This document shows positions 27,170-36,001 of a stretch of DNA of 64,000 bases, in pieces. Numbering within the stretch: the first letter of the stretch is position 1; each line of letters opens with the position of its first letter. The notes below the pieces were generated by a model. The model was not told the origin of the DNA. It saw nothing but the letters and a program-made list of their open reading frames with translations, and ran no database searches. This stretch comes from Pseudomarimonas salicorniae (GTDB lineage: Bacteria > Pseudomonadota > Gammaproteobacteria > Xanthomonadales > Xanthomonadaceae), in NCBI RefSeq assembly GCF_023156535.1, contig NZ_JALNMH010000006.1, positions 62,001 to 126,000 of the forward strand. Direction: 5' to 3'. The translations under genes and the position numbers were made by a program.

Positions 27170-27404
27170 GACGGACCTCCTTCCGAGCGCAGGGCCACGG
27201 GGAACGGGACTGCCTGTGACGGCCTCCTACCTAGAGTTTAGATCACCCCGGTGTGGACTGTTCGTCGTGGCCGGGGTCAGCCCGGGGGGGCCAGACCGGG
27301 GGGCCAGACCGGGGGGCGAAGTGGTCGACGGGAGGCGGGTCGCGTGGACGAGGTCGCGCCCATCCGGCACCATGCGCGGCGAACCCGCTGCCGGAAGAGA
27401 CTCG

Positions 27405-28451
27405 ATGCGCATCCTGTGGAGACTGCTTGGCTGCCTGCTTGCACTGGGTGCGGCATCGGCACAGGCCCAGGAGATCGAGCTGTACGAGGGCGAAGTCAGC
27501 GTTCCGGGCCAGTCCGACGCGGCCCGCGATGCCGCGCTGCCGCAGGCCCTGGCTGCGTCCCTGGTCCGCCTGACCGGTCGCGCCGATGTCGGCAGCGACC
27601 CGGCGGTGGCCGCCCAGCTATCGCGTGCGCCCACCCTCCTTCGCCAGTTCCGATACCGGCAGGACGCCGATCCGTCCCAGCCTGGCGCTTCTGGCACCAC
27701 CCTGGTCGCCCGCTTCGACCAGGCCGGCGTCGACGCCCTGCTGGCCGAGACCGGGCAGCGCGTCTGGCCCAGCCCGCGATCGGTGCCGGTGGTCTGGCTG
27801 GCCATCGACGACGGCCGCGGTCCGCGCCTGCTGGGCAGCGCCCAGGCCCGCGTGGTCGGGGCCCTGACCCGTCGCGCCGCGCAGCGCGGGCTGCGCCTGA
27901 CCTATCCGTTGCTCGACCTTGAGGAGCAGCAGCAGGTGGGGGTGGCGCCCTTCTGGGCCGGCGACAGCGCCGCCGCCCGCCGCGCCAGCGCGCGCTACCA
28001 GTCGCGGGTTTCCCTTGTCGGCAAGCTTTATCGCTCCGGCTCCGGCTGGACAGCCGAGTGGGTGGTCTATGACGGCGAGCAGCGCCTGGGCGAGACCACG
28101 CGCAGCGCGCCCGAGGCGCCGACGGTGCTGGCCGAGGGCGCCGACCTGGCTGCCGACCTGCTGGCGGCGCGCTATGCCGTGTCGGTGGCCGACAGCGGGC
28201 CGGCCGGAAAGTACCCGGTCAGCGTCAGCGGGCTCACCAGCGGCGCCGACTATGCGCGCACCCTGGCCTATTTCCAGCGCCTCTCGGTCGTTCGCGAGGT
28301 GCGGGTGCTGGGGGCGCAGGGCGACGTCCTGGAGCTGGAACTGGACCTGCGAACCGGTCTGGGCGGGCTGAACCAGCTGGTCGCCAACGGCCAGACCCTG
28401 GTTGCCCAGGACGACGACGCCGACAACGGGCAGTTCCGACTGCTTCCATGA
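27405..28451 (+). CDS. DUF2066 domain periplasmic protein
   Basis: A 348-aa protein with a signal peptide (about 1-21, LLALGAASAQAQ). The DUF2066 pattern is seen in LPQALAASLVRLTGRADVGS, FRYRQ, TLVARFDQAGVDALL and VWPSPRSVPVVWLAIDDGRG. GGAAGAGA precedes the ATG. It overlaps the next gene by ATGA. DUF2066 upstream of PerM and hda is a conserved gammaproteobacterial order; function unknown. Confidence 0.87.
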   Translation: MRILWRLLGCLLALGAASAQAQEIELYEGEVSVPGQSDAARDAALPQALAASLVRLTGRADVGSDPAVAAQLSRAPTLLRQFRYRQDADPSQPGASGTTLVARFDQAGVDALLAETGQRVWPSPRSVPVVWLAIDDGRGPRLLGSAQARVVGALTRRAAQRGLRLTYPLLDLEEQQQVGVAPFWAGDSAAARRASARYQSRVSLVGKLYRSGSGWTAEWVVYDGEQRLGETTRSAPEAPTVLAEGADLAADLLAARYAVSVADSGPAGKYPVSVSGLTSGADYARTLAYFQRLSVVREVRVLGAQGDVLELELDLRTGLGGLNQLVANGQTLVAQDDDADNGQFRLLP

Positions 28452-29011
28452 TCTGGCGGCAGATCCCGAACGGGCTCACCGCGCTGCGCATCCTGCTGGT
28501 TCCGCTGATCGTGCTGCAGCTGCTGCAGCGCGATTTCGCCCTGGCCGCCGTGCTGTTCGCGGTGGCGGCGCTGAGCGACGGCCTCGATGGCCTGCTGGCG
28601 CGCCGCTTCGGCTGGCAGACCCGGCTCGGCGGGCTGCTCGACCCATTGGCCGACAAGCTGCTTGTCAACGCCTGCTTCGGCTCGCTGTGGTGGCTGGGTG
28701 AGGTGCCCGGCTGGCTGCCGGCCCTGGTCCTGGCCAGAGATGCGGTGATCGTGGCCGGGGCAGTGGCCTATCATTGGCGCGTCGCGGCGCTGGATGCCGC
28801 CCCCACCCTGCTCGGCAAGGCCACCACCGTGGCACAGACCGGCTTCCTCTGGTTTGCCATGATCGACCTCGGTCTTGATCGCTCCTCGTCACCCTGGTGG
28901 CCCTGGGGCGTCGGAGTGGTGATCGCGCTGATCGCCGCCAGCGGAATCGATTACGTGGTCCGCTGGACGCGGCGCGCGCGGGAAGCCAGGCCATCGAGGA
29001 GTGAGCCGTGA
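28448..29011 (+). CDS. CDP-alcohol phosphatidyltransferase family protein
   Basis: A 187-aa membrane protein with the complete CDP-alcohol motif DGLDGLLARRFG...GGLLDPLADK (D-G-x2-A-R-x8-G-x3-D-x3-D). About five helices. The start MIWRQIPNGLTALRILLVPL matches the PgsA type, which makes phosphatidylglycerophosphate, but the paralogue PgsA of the cell is probably elsewhere, so cardiolipin-type or other activity is possible. Both gene ends overlap neighbours (ATGA, GTGA). Confidence 0.85.
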   Translation: MIWRQIPNGLTALRILLVPLIVLQLLQRDFALAAVLFAVAALSDGLDGLLARRFGWQTRLGGLLDPLADKLLVNACFGSLWWLGEVPGWLPALVLARDAVIVAGAVAYHWRVAALDAAPTLLGKATTVAQTGFLWFAMIDLGLDRSSSPWWPWGVGVVIALIAASGIDYVVRWTRRAREARPSRSEP

Positions 29012-30177
29012 GTGATACCCAGAAGTGGCAGCTGCTGGCCCTGACCGTCATCGTCGGCGGCCTGCTCTACCTGCTGGCGCCGGTGCTGACGCCGTTCGCC
29101 ATCGCCGCCCTGTTCGCCTACTTGTGCGATCCGCTGGTCGACCGGCTGGAGGAGCGCTTCTCTCGCTCGCTGTCGGTGTCCCTGGTCTTCCTGCTGTTCA
29201 TCCTGCTCTGGGTTCTCGCCCTGCTGATCCTGGTCCCTATGCTGGAACGGCAGGTGGTGAAGCTGTTCGAGCAATTCCCGAAGTGGGTCGCCTACCTGCA
29301 GGAGGCGATCCTGCCGCGCATCGAGCAGTACACCGGCGCCAGCCTCGAGCGGCTTGATCCGAGCAGCCTCGTCGAGATCCTGCGAAAGCACTGGCAGCAG
29401 GCCGGCGGCTTCGCCCAGAACGTGCTCGGCGGGCTGTCGAAATCGGGCATGGCCCTGCTGGCCTTCGTCGCCAACCTGGTCCTGCTGCCGGTGCTGATCT
29501 TCTACCTGCTGCGCGACTGGGACATCCTGATCGAGCGTATCCGCGAGCTGCTGCCGCGGGCGGTGGAACCGACCATCAGCCGGCTCGCCCGGCAGGCCGA
29601 TGAGGTGCTGGGTGCGTTCCTGCGCGGTCAGCTCAGCGTGATGGTGGCGCTCGGCACGATCTACTCGGTCGGCCTGATGATGGTCGGCATCGACCTCGGT
29701 CTGCTGATCGGCATGGTCGCCGGGCTGATCAGCTTCATCCCCTATCTCGGCGCCATCGTCGGGGTCGGCGCCGGGGTGATCGCCGCGCTCGTCCAGTACG
29801 GCGACCTGTGGCACGTGCTGCTGGTGCTGGCGGTGTTCGGCGTCGGCCAGACCGTTGAGAGCTTCCTGCTGACGCCCTGGCTGGTCGGCGACAAGATCGG
29901 CCTGCATCCGGTTGCGGTGATCTTCGCGATCATGGCCGGTGGCCAGCTGTTCGGCTTCTTCGGCGTCCTGCTGGCCCTGCCGGTGGCCGCGGTGGCGATG
30001 GTCGTTCTTCGCTACCTGCACGAGCGCTACACGGCCAGTGCGCTTTACGGTGGTCGACCGCCGCCGCCGGCCGAGGTGCCGCCTCCAGCCGAGCTGGATG
30101 CCGCCGCCAGCGCCCCGGCACAGAAGCCCGCCCGGTCGCGCAAACCGCCGCGGCGGGGCGCTCCGAACGACGCGTGA
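29008..30177 (+). CDS. AI-2E/PerM family transporter
   Basis: A 389-aa protein with about seven to eight membrane helices. Signatures: LAPVLTPFAIAALFAYLCDP near the N-terminus, NLVLLPVLIFYLLRDWD in the middle, and VVAGLISFIPYLGAIVGVG-type GLISFIPYLGAIVGVGAG and GDKIGLHPVAVIFAIMAGGQ late. A Pro/Ala-rich tail follows. GTG start overlaps the stop of the previous gene; stop overlaps hda. Substrate in this organism is not known. Confidence 0.9.
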   Translation: MSDTQKWQLLALTVIVGGLLYLLAPVLTPFAIAALFAYLCDPLVDRLEERFSRSLSVSLVFLLFILLWVLALLILVPMLERQVVKLFEQFPKWVAYLQEAILPRIEQYTGASLERLDPSSLVEILRKHWQQAGGFAQNVLGGLSKSGMALLAFVANLVLLPVLIFYLLRDWDILIERIRELLPRAVEPTISRLARQADEVLGAFLRGQLSVMVALGTIYSVGLMMVGIDLGLLIGMVAGLISFIPYLGAIVGVGAGVIAALVQYGDLWHVLLVLAVFGVGQTVESFLLTPWLVGDKIGLHPVAVIFAIMAGGQLFGFFGVLLALPVAAVAMVVLRYLHERYTASALYGGRPPPPAEVPPPAELDAAASAPAQKPARSRKPPRRGAPNDA

Positions 30178-30875
30178 GCACGCCGCAGCTGCCGCTCCGC
30201 CTGGCCCGCCCGCCGCGGGCCGGGCTGGAGGATTTCCTGCCGGCCGACGCCCCGGCCCTGTCCCTGCTGCGCGACTGGCTGGCCGGTGGTCGCGGCAATC
30301 TGCTGCTGCGCGGCCCGGCAGGCTGCGGCAAGAGCCATCTGCTGCTGGGCGCGCTGGAGCGGATTGCCGCCCGGGGCGAGCAGGCCGGCTATCTGCCTCT
30401 GGCAGCGCTCGGCACCCGCGCCGACGCCATGGTCGAGGCGCAGCCGGCGCTGCCCTGGGTCGCGGTGGACGACCTCGATGAGGCGCTGATCGATCCGGCC
30501 CTGCAGCGCGCGCTGTTCGCCCTGCACAACCGGGTCGGCGACCAGGGCGGTCGCATGCTCTATGCCAGCCGCGGCAATCCGGGTGACTGGACGAGCCTGC
30601 TGCCCGACCTGCGTTCGCGTCTTGGCCAGTCGGTGCAGGCCCTGCTCCAGCCGCTCGACGAGGCCCAGCGGCGGGAATGGTTCACGCGCCGCGCCGCCGC
30701 ACTCGGCATGCAGCTCGACGAGGCCTCCCTCGAATACCTGTTCCGCCGGGTCGGCCGCGACCTGCCGGGGCTGCAGCGCCTGCTCGATCGCCTCGATGTC
30801 GACAGCCTCGCCGCCCAGCGCCGGCTGACCGTACCCTTCCTGCGCGACTTCCTGGCGGCCGGCGAGTCCGACTGA
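30174..30875 (+). CDS. hda: DnaA regulatory inactivator Hda
   Basis: A 233-aa AAA+ protein that, bound to the sliding clamp, stimulates ATP hydrolysis by DnaA and so limits reinitiation. N-terminal PQLPLRL matches the clamp-binding motif of Hda; Walker A is GPAGCGKS (47-54) and Walker B-like WVAVDDLDEA. GTG start overlaps the PerM stop. Its stop abuts, with no spacing, the stop of the convergent gene (30876). Confidence 0.93.
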   Translation: MSTPQLPLRLARPPRAGLEDFLPADAPALSLLRDWLAGGRGNLLLRGPAGCGKSHLLLGALERIAARGEQAGYLPLAALGTRADAMVEAQPALPWVAVDDLDEALIDPALQRALFALHNRVGDQGGRMLYASRGNPGDWTSLLPDLRSRLGQSVQALLQPLDEAQRREWFTRRAAALGMQLDEASLEYLFRRVGRDLPGLQRLLDRLDVDSLAAQRRLTVPFLRDFLAAGESD

Positions 30876-31760
30876 TCAGGCGGTTTCGCCGGCGCCCTGG
30901 TCGACCGCAAGCACCCGCTGGTTGAACAGCGCGAGCAGGCCGCAGACCAGCAGCACCTGGAGCAGGGCGGCCAGCGGGCTCATCAGCAGTTGCACGCCGA
31001 TCAGCAGGCTGCTGGCCTGGGATGGGTCGCCGGGGCTGGTGTCCATCGTGCTGCCAAGGGCGACCATGCCGATGACCAGACCGATCACCAGGCTGACCGT
31101 GAGATGGACCAGCAGGACGATGCCCAGCACGGCGCTGGAGATCCACCAGTGCCCGCGGATCAGGGCGAGGCTGCGCGAGATGGCGGCCATCGCACTGCGC
31201 CGCTCGAGGGCGACGGCAAACAGGTTGAGGCTGGCGGCCAGGCTCCACCAGGTCGGCAGACCGAGTGCGGCAAGGGCAAGCAGGCCGATCAGGCTGCGGG
31301 TCAGCGGGGCAAGGCCGTCGCTGGCCGCCCAGCCGACAATCATCAGCATCGGAAGCATGCTCAGCAGCAGACCGCCAACGTAGAGCAGGAAGGCGCCCAG
31401 GGCCGAAGCAAAGCGCGCCAGCGCCCGGTTCACGCTGGCCACGAGGCCCGGGTCCTGGCCGCGGCCGCAACAGCCGAGCCGGTAGCTCAGGGCGGTGAAC
31501 AGGAAGACCTGGCAGACCACGACCAGGGCAAACAGCAGCCAGGTGCCGGGACGCGAGTACCACTCGATCAGCCCGTCCATGGTCTGCATCGGATCGCCGC
31601 CGCGCGGCATGAGCACCGCCGGCAGCAGTCCGATCAGCTGGCCGATGAAGGCGAGCAGGAAGCCGGGCTTCCAGTGGACCCAGAAGGTCCGGAAAGCCGC
31701 CTCGAGCTGGCGGCCGATGTCGCCGGGTTCGGCGGGAAGGGTGGCGTTGACGGGTACCAT
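30876..31760 (-). CDS. Membrane protein, BPSS1780-like or glycerophosphoryl-type multi-helix family
   Basis: A 294-aa protein with about six helices and the start MVPVNATLPAEPGDIGRQLE, then AFRTFWVHWKPGFLLAFIGQ. The arrangement (N-terminal soluble stretch, then helices LLFALVVVCQVFLFTALSYR, GAFLLYVGGLLLSMLPMLMI and others) resembles uncharacterised multi-helix membrane families. The ATG at 31760 is 7-10 bases from the divergent prmC start, so longer starts at 31769 and 31823 would overlap prmC. Function unknown. Confidence 0.7.
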   Translation of the reverse strand: MVPVNATLPAEPGDIGRQLEAAFRTFWVHWKPGFLLAFIGQLIGLLPAVLMPRGGDPMQTMDGLIEWYSRPGTWLLFALVVVCQVFLFTALSYRLGCCGRGQDPGLVASVNRALARFASALGAFLLYVGGLLLSMLPMLMIVGWAASDGLAPLTRSLIGLLALAALGLPTWWSLAASLNLFAVALERRSAMAAISRSLALIRGHWWISSAVLGIVLLVHLTVSLVIGLVIGMVALGSTMDTSPGDPSQASSLLIGVQLLMSPLAALLQVLLVCGLLALFNQRVLAVDQGAGETA

Positions 31761-31770
31761 GCGGCGCATG

Positions 31771-32652
31771 ATGCCCGAATCATTCCCGCTTTCGCTCGGC
31801 GAGGCGCTGCGCTGGCTGCGCACCGAGCTGGACGGGCCCCTGCGTGACGAGGCCGAGCCCCTGCTGCTCGGCGTGCTGGGGCTTGGGCGGAACGTCCTGT
31901 TCAGCCGTCCGGAGTCGCCCCTGACGGGTGCAGACGCCGCGCGGCTGCGCGAGGCGGTCGACCGGCTGCGTGGCGGCGAGCCACTGGCCTACGTGCTGGG
32001 AAGGCAGGGTTTCTGGTCGTTCGAGCTGGAGGTGGGTCCGGCGGTGCTGATCCCGCGGCCCGATACCGAAGTGCTGGTGCAGGGCGCGTTGCAGCGCCTG
32101 CCGCTGGATCGCGCCGCCACGGTGGCCGATCTAGGCACCGGTAGCGGGGCGGTGGCCCTGGCGCTGGCCGCCGAGCGGCCGCAGGACCGTGTGCTGGCGG
32201 TGGACTGTAGCCTCGAGGCGCTGGCTGTGGCGCGTCGCAACGCCGCGCGACACGGCCTTGAGCGCATCGAGTTCATCGCCGGCGACTGGCTGGCCCCCGT
32301 GAACATGCAGTTCGACCTGATCGCCAGCAACCCGCCCTACCTTGCCGAGGACGATCCGCACCTCGGCCGCGACGGACTCGACCGCGAACCCCGCGGTGCC
32401 CTGGTCTCGGGAGCCGACGGCCTGGATGCGATCCGCCGTCTGGCGGTCGAGGCGCGCGGGGCCCTCGTTCCCGGCGGCTGGCTGCTGCTCGAGCATGGCT
32501 GGGAGCAGGGTCAGGCGGTGCGCGAAGTCCTGCATGCCGCCGGATTCAGCGACGTGCTCACCTTGCCCGACCTCGCCGGTCGGGAGCGGGTGAGCGGGGG
32601 AAGGACGGGTTGGAAGTCCGCGAGGCCGAACCGTGCGAGGCAGCAGCCATGA
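31771..32652 (+). CDS. prmC: Release factor N5-glutamine methyltransferase
   Basis: A 293-aa methyltransferase that modifies the GGQ Gln of RF1 and RF2. N-terminal helical domain followed by LAYVLGRQGFWSFELEVGPA, IPRPDTEVLV, the SAM motif VADLGTGSGAVALALA and the catalytic NPPY (IASNPPYLAEDDPHL). It ends in about 12 residues beyond the usual RVSGGR end. The start at 31771 (MPESF) or the tandem ATG at 31768 is used; the frame open upstream is antisense to the membrane protein gene. Confidence 0.95.
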   Translation: MPESFPLSLGEALRWLRTELDGPLRDEAEPLLLGVLGLGRNVLFSRPESPLTGADAARLREAVDRLRGGEPLAYVLGRQGFWSFELEVGPAVLIPRPDTEVLVQGALQRLPLDRAATVADLGTGSGAVALALAAERPQDRVLAVDCSLEALAVARRNAARHGLERIEFIAGDWLAPVNMQFDLIASNPPYLAEDDPHLGRDGLDREPRGALVSGADGLDAIRRLAVEARGALVPGGWLLLEHGWEQGQAVREVLHAAGFSDVLTLPDLAGRERVSGGRTGWKSARPNRARQQP

Positions 32653-33182
32653 TGCAAAAGGAGGGCTCCCGAGTTCATAGGGCGCGGCTGGCCGCACCGT
32701 GCATACCGTCCGAACGCCCGTATCGGTGCGGCCAGCCGCACCCTATGGGCTTCGCCGACGCCCGCCGAAGCCTGACTGCAGGGGCGCCCTTGGGCGCGAC
32801 CGCGGAGATCCGCTCTGGCCGCGGTCTGTGGTGAATCCGTAGCGCCGCGGCCGCGCCCAAGGGCGCTCCCACAACTCGACTGCGGCAAGGCCTGCTTTGC
32901 AGCGCAAACCGGACCTGGCAGCGACGTTGCGTGTAGGAGCCAGCTTGCTGGCGATCGTTCCGTCCGGGGCGCCTATCGCCAGCAAGCTGGCTCCTACAGC
33001 GGGGCCGGGGCGAATGCGAACTTCGCGCCCAAAGCGCGCAGCGCCGAACGCGCACTTCGGGTCAACCTTTGCAGACCATGGCCAAGCCGCCCGGGGTCGG
33101 ACCGCCCGGGCCTCGGGCCCGATAGCCTTTAGCAGTGACCGCGCGCCGCTGCGGAGTCGGACGGCTTCTGCCGCGCGGGTTT
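32653..33182. repeat. 530-base intergenic region with composite palindromic element (about 32655-33030)
   Basis: A reverse-complement copy of the full 17-kb element. Module 3 lies at 32677-32746, module 2 at 32780-32873, then a conserved linker and module 1 at 32932-32998 (24-base arms). The terminus at 33012-33030 (GAATGCGAACTTCGCGCCC) is clear; the left one at 32655-32676 is decayed. No gene is evident; from 33031 to 33182 I see nothing specific. It starts only a few bases after the prmC stop. Confidence 0.78.
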
Positions 33183-35081
33183 CTAGGCGCGCTTGACCGC
33201 CAGCGAGGGGCTGGTCGGCCAGCGCTTCTGCACCGCGGCCCTGATGCCGGCGGCGTCGAGGCCGGCCTCGGCCAGCAGGTCCTCGCGCGAGGCGTGCTCC
33301 TGGTAGGCATCGGGCAGGCCGAGCTGCAGCACCGGCAGGCTGCGCCCGTTGGCGGCAAGCCACTCCAGCACCGCGCTGCCGGCGCCGCCCATGACCACGT
33401 TGTCCTCCAGCGTGACCAGGGCCTCGTGCTGGTCGCAGATTTCGGCCAGCAAGGCCTCGTCCAGCGGTTTGACGAAGCGCATGTTGACCACCGTGGCGTC
33501 GAGCGCCTCGCCGGCCTGCTCGGCGGCCGGCACCACGGCGCCGAAGGCGAGCAGGGCGATGCGCTGGCCGCGGCGGCGCAGCTCGGCCTTGCCAATGGGC
33601 AGGGTTTCCAGCGTGGCCGGCACCGCCGCGCCAGGGCCGCTGCCGCGCGGGTAGCGCACCGCGGCCGGGCCCGTGTGCTGGAACCCGGTGCTCAGCATGG
33701 CGCGGCACTCGGCCTCGTCCGCCGGCGCCATGATCATCATGTTCGGCACGCAGCGCAGGAAGCTGAGGTCGAAACTGCCCGCATGGGTGGCGCCGTCCGG
33801 CCCGACCACGCCGCCGCGATCGATGGCGAACAGCACATCGAGATTCTGCAGGGCGACGTCGTGGATCAGCTGGTCATACGCGCGCTGCAGGAAGGTCGAA
33901 TAGATCGCCACCACCGGCTTCATGCCCTCGCAGGCCATGCCGGCGGCCAGGGTGACGGCATGCTGCTCTGCGATCGCGGTGTCGAAGTAGCGATCCGGAT
34001 ACTCGCGCGAGAAGCGCACCAGGCCCGAGCCTTCGCGCATGGCCGGGGTGATGCCGAGCAGCCTTGTGTCGCTGGCCGCCATGTCACAAAGCCAGTCGCC
34101 GAAGACCTTCGTGTAGGTCGGCCGGGCCGGCGCGGCCTTCTTCACCACGCCGACCTCGGGATCGAAGGGGCCGACTGCGTGGTATTCGATCTGGTCGCCT
34201 TCGGCCAGTTCGTAGCCCTTGCCCTTGGTGGTGATCACGTGCAGCAGCTGCGGGCCCTTGAGACCGCGCAGCGTGCGCAGGGCATGGACCAGAGCGCCGA
34301 CGTCGTGGCCATCGATCGGCCCGGTGTAGTGGAAGCCCATCTCCTCGAACAGGGTCGAGGGCACGAACATGCCCTTCCAGTGCTCCTCCCAGCGGCGGAC
34401 GAAGCGCGCGGCCGGGTTGTTCTTGTCGCCAAGCAGCTTCTTGCCGCCCTCGCGCACCGCGTTCAGGGCCTTGGAGGCCGTCATGCGGCCGAACATCTTG
34501 GTCAGGCCGCCGACGTTCTCGGAGATCGACATGCGGTTGTCATTGAGCACCACGATCAGGTTCGGCTCGGGATCAAGGCCGCCGGCGTGGTTCAGCGCCT
34601 CGTAGGCCATGCCCGCGGTCATGGCGCCGTCGCCGATCACCGCCACCACGTGGCGGTCGAGATCCTGACGGGCAAGGCCGAGCGCCATGCCGAGCGCCGC
34701 CGAGATCGAGGTCGAGCTGTGACCGACACCGAAGGTGTCGAACTCGCTTTCCTCGCGCTTCGGGAACGGGGCCACGCCGTCCTTCTGCTTGACGGTATGG
34801 ATCGTGTCGCGGCGACCGGTGAGGATCTTGTGCGGATAGCACTGGTGGCCGACGTCCCAGACCAGCCGGTCATCCGGCGTCTCGAACAGCCAGTGCAGGG
34901 CGACGGTCAGCTCGATCACCCCGAGCCCGGCGCCGAAATGGCCGCCGCTCCGGCCCACCGATTCGATGAGGTAGGCGCGCAGCTCGTCGGCAACGGCGCG
35001 AAGCTGGTCTTCGGGGAGGCGGCGCAGGTCAGCAGGGCTGTCGATGCGCGCCAGCAGGGGATAACGCTGGGCGTCGATCAT
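33183..35081 (-). CDS. dxs: 1-deoxy-D-xylulose-5-phosphate synthase
   Basis: A 632-aa thiamine diphosphate enzyme, first step of the MEP isoprenoid pathway (pyruvate plus glyceraldehyde-3-phosphate). Seen: [39 protein letters not shown], the ThDP/metal motif [18 protein letters not shown], and in the second half [20 protein letters not shown] and [20 protein letters not shown]. Length is normal for the family (about 620). ATG at 35081. A long plus-strand open frame across it is a shadow. Confidence 0.97.
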   Translation of the reverse strand: MIDAQRYPLLARIDSPADLRRLPEDQLRAVADELRAYLIESVGRSGGHFGAGLGVIELTVALHWLFETPDDRLVWDVGHQCYPHKILTGRRDTIHTVKQKDGVAPFPKREESEFDTFGVGHSSTSISAALGMALGLARQDLDRHVVAVIGDGAMTAGMAYEALNHAGGLDPEPNLIVVLNDNRMSISENVGGLTKMFGRMTASKALNAVREGGKKLLGDKNNPAARFVRRWEEHWKGMFVPSTLFEEMGFHYTGPIDGHDVGALVHALRTLRGLKGPQLLHVITTKGKGYELAEGDQIEYHAVGPFDPEVGVVKKAAPARPTYTKVFGDWLCDMAASDTRLLGITPAMREGSGLVRFSREYPDRYFDTAIAEQHAVTLAAGMACEGMKPVVAIYSTFLQRAYDQLIHDVALQNLDVLFAIDRGGVVGPDGATHAGSFDLSFLRCVPNMMIMAPADEAECRAMLSTGFQHTGPAAVRYPRGSGPGAAVPATLETLPIGKAELRRRGQRIALLAFGAVVPAAEQAGEALDATVVNMRFVKPLDEALLAEICDQHEALVTLEDNVVMGGAGSAVLEWLAANGRSLPVLQLGLPDAYQEHASREDLLAEAGLDAAGIRAAVQKRWPTSPSLAVKRA

Positions 35082-35246
35082 GAAGGCGGTAACTCAAGGC
35101 TGGCCGGCAATTTTCCGGGCTTTTGGGCGGGCGGGCAAGGCGCGGCCCGGGAATCCGCCGCCCGCTGCCCGCGGTCTGCCACCTTTTCGGGTCCCGGCCC
35201 GTCATGGGAATCAACGCACCCGAGGGTGCCGGGCAGGAGAACGACG

Positions 35247-35992
35247 ATGAAGGGGATTGTAATCGCTGCGCTGGGTCTGCTCCCGTTTGCCCTGGCGGCG
35301 CAGCCGGTCGCCTCACGGGTGACCCCGCTGGAGCAGGAGCTGCTCGAGCAGGAGGGCGTCCTGGGCGCCCAGCCGGGCCTGCGCTGGCGCCGCGAGGCGC
35401 TGCTGGCGCTGGAAGAGGGCAATGACGGCCCCGTGCAGGCCTGGCTGGAGCGGGCCGCCTACTACGCGGACAAGCCGGCCCAGGCACTCATCGCGGATCG
35501 CTACTGGAATGGAGAGGGGGTCAGGCGGGACCGGGCGCTCGCCTACGCATGGATGGACCTCGCCGCCGAGCGCGGCTACACCGTGTTCCTGGCCCATCGC
35601 GAAAGATACTGGGCGGCGCTGGACGCGGCGGACAGGCAGCGCGCCCTCGAGGTCGGGCGCGGGATCTACGAGCGCTTCGGTGACGATGTCGCCAAGCCGC
35701 GGCTTGCGCGGCACCTCGAACGCAGGCGCGCCCAGCAGACCGGCAGCCGCCTCGGCCTGCGCAGCGGGGTTGAGGTCTACCTTCCTCCCGGCCAGAACCC
35801 CAGCGGTGAGAGCGGCATCGGCAAGGGGCGCTCGCAGCAGTTCTATATCGGCAAGCGGCTGCCGAACTACTACCAAGACAGCTCTGGAAGGTCGACGAAT
35901 ACTTCGCCTGGCAGGACGAGCAGTACATCGGTCTGCCGCCGGGCATCGTCACCGTCCGCGAACCGCGGGCGGCGGACGAGGCTGCCGACTAG
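35247..35992 (+). pseudogene. Sel1/TPR-like secreted protein gene with a -1 frameshift near 35880
   Basis: Starts at 35247 after AGGAGA, with signal peptide MKGIVIAALGLLPFALAAQP. Residues about 60-105 (AAYYADKPAQALIADRYWNG ... AYAWMDLAAERGY) form one or two Sel1-type repeats. The frame 0 reading then degenerates at about 35880 into Ser/Arg-rich sequence running to 36431 over the opposite gene. In the other frame, 35882-35992 reads LWKVDEYFAWQDEQYIGLPP and ends at TAG. Restoring one A in CAAGACAGCTC (giving CAAGACAAGCTC) would join them into a 248-aa protein. Either a real mutation or a sequencing error. Confidence 0.75.
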
Positions 35993-36001
35993 CGCCCGCG
36001 C

